Positions 5,134 through 5,235 of a stretch of DNA of 5,235 nt are shown here, piece by piece. Both the position numbers and the translations under genes were made by a program. Location: the NCBI GenBank assembly GCA_019310665.1, contig JAFDDW010000201.1, forward strand, positions 1-5,235. Reading direction: 5' to 3'. A model generated the notes under the pieces. The model made no database searches. It had not been told where the DNA came from and saw only the letters and a list, made by a program, of their open reading frames with translations. The DNA comes from Deltaproteobacteria bacterium (GTDB lineage: Bacteria; Desulfobacterota; Desulfobacteria; Desulfobacterales; JAFDCJ01). Numbering within the stretch: position 1 is the stretch's first letter; every line of letters begins with the position of its first letter.

Positions 5134-5176
5134 AAAAAGAATTTTAAATTGAAAAAAATATGCAAAAATTCTTTTT
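5134..5176. repeat. AT-rich inverted repeat (12-bp arms)
   Basis: AAAAAGAATTTT (5134-5145) is the exact reverse complement of AAAATTCTTTTT (5165-5176), with a 19-base spacer. It lies between the GC-rich palindrome and the probable end of the upstream gene. It could form a weak AU hairpin in the minus-strand transcript just after the upstream stop, perhaps helping transcription end. In a stretch this AT-rich it could also be chance. The bases around it (5133-5185) hold nothing else I recognise. Confidence 0.4.
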
Positions 5177-5185
5177 TATATCAAT

Positions 5186-5235
5186 TCATAAGCCGCCGGC
5201 ATCGATCAGATTTGCACCCTTGATACATGCCCTCG
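5186..5235 (-). CDS. Possible C-terminal end of an unidentified upstream gene
   Basis: Reading the minus strand inward from the window edge, one frame gives RACIKGANLIDAGGL and then TGA (5186-5188). It looks protein-like, with mixed codons and small residues at the end, and GC content is clearly higher than in the AT-rich spacer that follows. A second frame (ending MN, stop at 5181-5183) is also open, so even the frame is uncertain. Fifteen residues do not allow a family call. If real, it is the last part of a gene that lies on the same strand ahead of the palindrome and the yhhN-like gene. Confidence 0.35.
   Translation of the reverse strand, partial: RACIKGANLIDAGGL

Noticed and set aside
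4974..5165. Minus-strand 63-codon open frame running through the palindrome
   Set aside because: It crosses both arms of the palindrome and overlaps the yhhN-like N-terminus in another frame; its product has no coherent features.

Overview
The window reads as a piece of a Gram-negative anaerobe's chromosome. The acetyl-CoA hydrolase/transferase-like protein at the left edge, the mid-range GC content and the codon use best fit Desulfobacterota (Desulfobacterales-like). That placement is inference from remembered family resemblance, because no rRNA or marker gene is present. Every gene I can support lies on the minus strand, so transcription runs from high to low coordinates.

In the direction of transcription: (1) a possible C-terminal scrap of an upstream gene (5186-5235). 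(2) An AT-rich spacer, then an 87-nt palindromic element with 23-bp perfect arms (5046-5132) that stops 10 bases before the next gene. (3) A YhhN/TMEM86-family membrane protein, a putative lysoplasmalogenase (4382-5035). (4) An overlapping two-gene unit: a 71-residue helical protein (4114-4329) and a small nucleotidyltransferase-fold protein (3651-4166), laid out like a toxin-antitoxin pair. (5) A short gap with a candidate promoter, then a three-gene ECF-type vitamin/metal transporter. It consists of a two-domain ATPase (2231-3550), a membrane coupling protein (1518-2231, TAATG overlap with the ATPase) and, after a 162-nt gap, a substrate-binding S component (810-1355). (6) A CoA-transferase/acetyl-CoA hydrolase-like gene that leaves the window at base 1 (1-750), with its own candidate promoter.

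The most unusual part is the ECF transporter. The two ATPase domains, normally separate EcfA and EcfA' subunits, are fused in one chain and have decayed in complementary ways. The N-terminal half keeps the LSGGE signature but has no P-loop and no Walker B carboxylates. The C-terminal half keeps Walker A, Walker B and the H-loop but has no recognisable signature. Together they could form only one canonical ATP site. The coupling protein also lacks the usual Ala-Arg motifs, so ATPase and coupling protein may have drifted together. The substrate cannot be read from the sequence.

Other points of interest are a proline where related CoA-transferases carry the catalytic glutamate, the unnamed nucleotidyltransferase pair, and the large palindrome next to the yhhN-like start. 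I found no tRNA, rRNA, CRISPR array, transposase gene or recognisable riboswitch.
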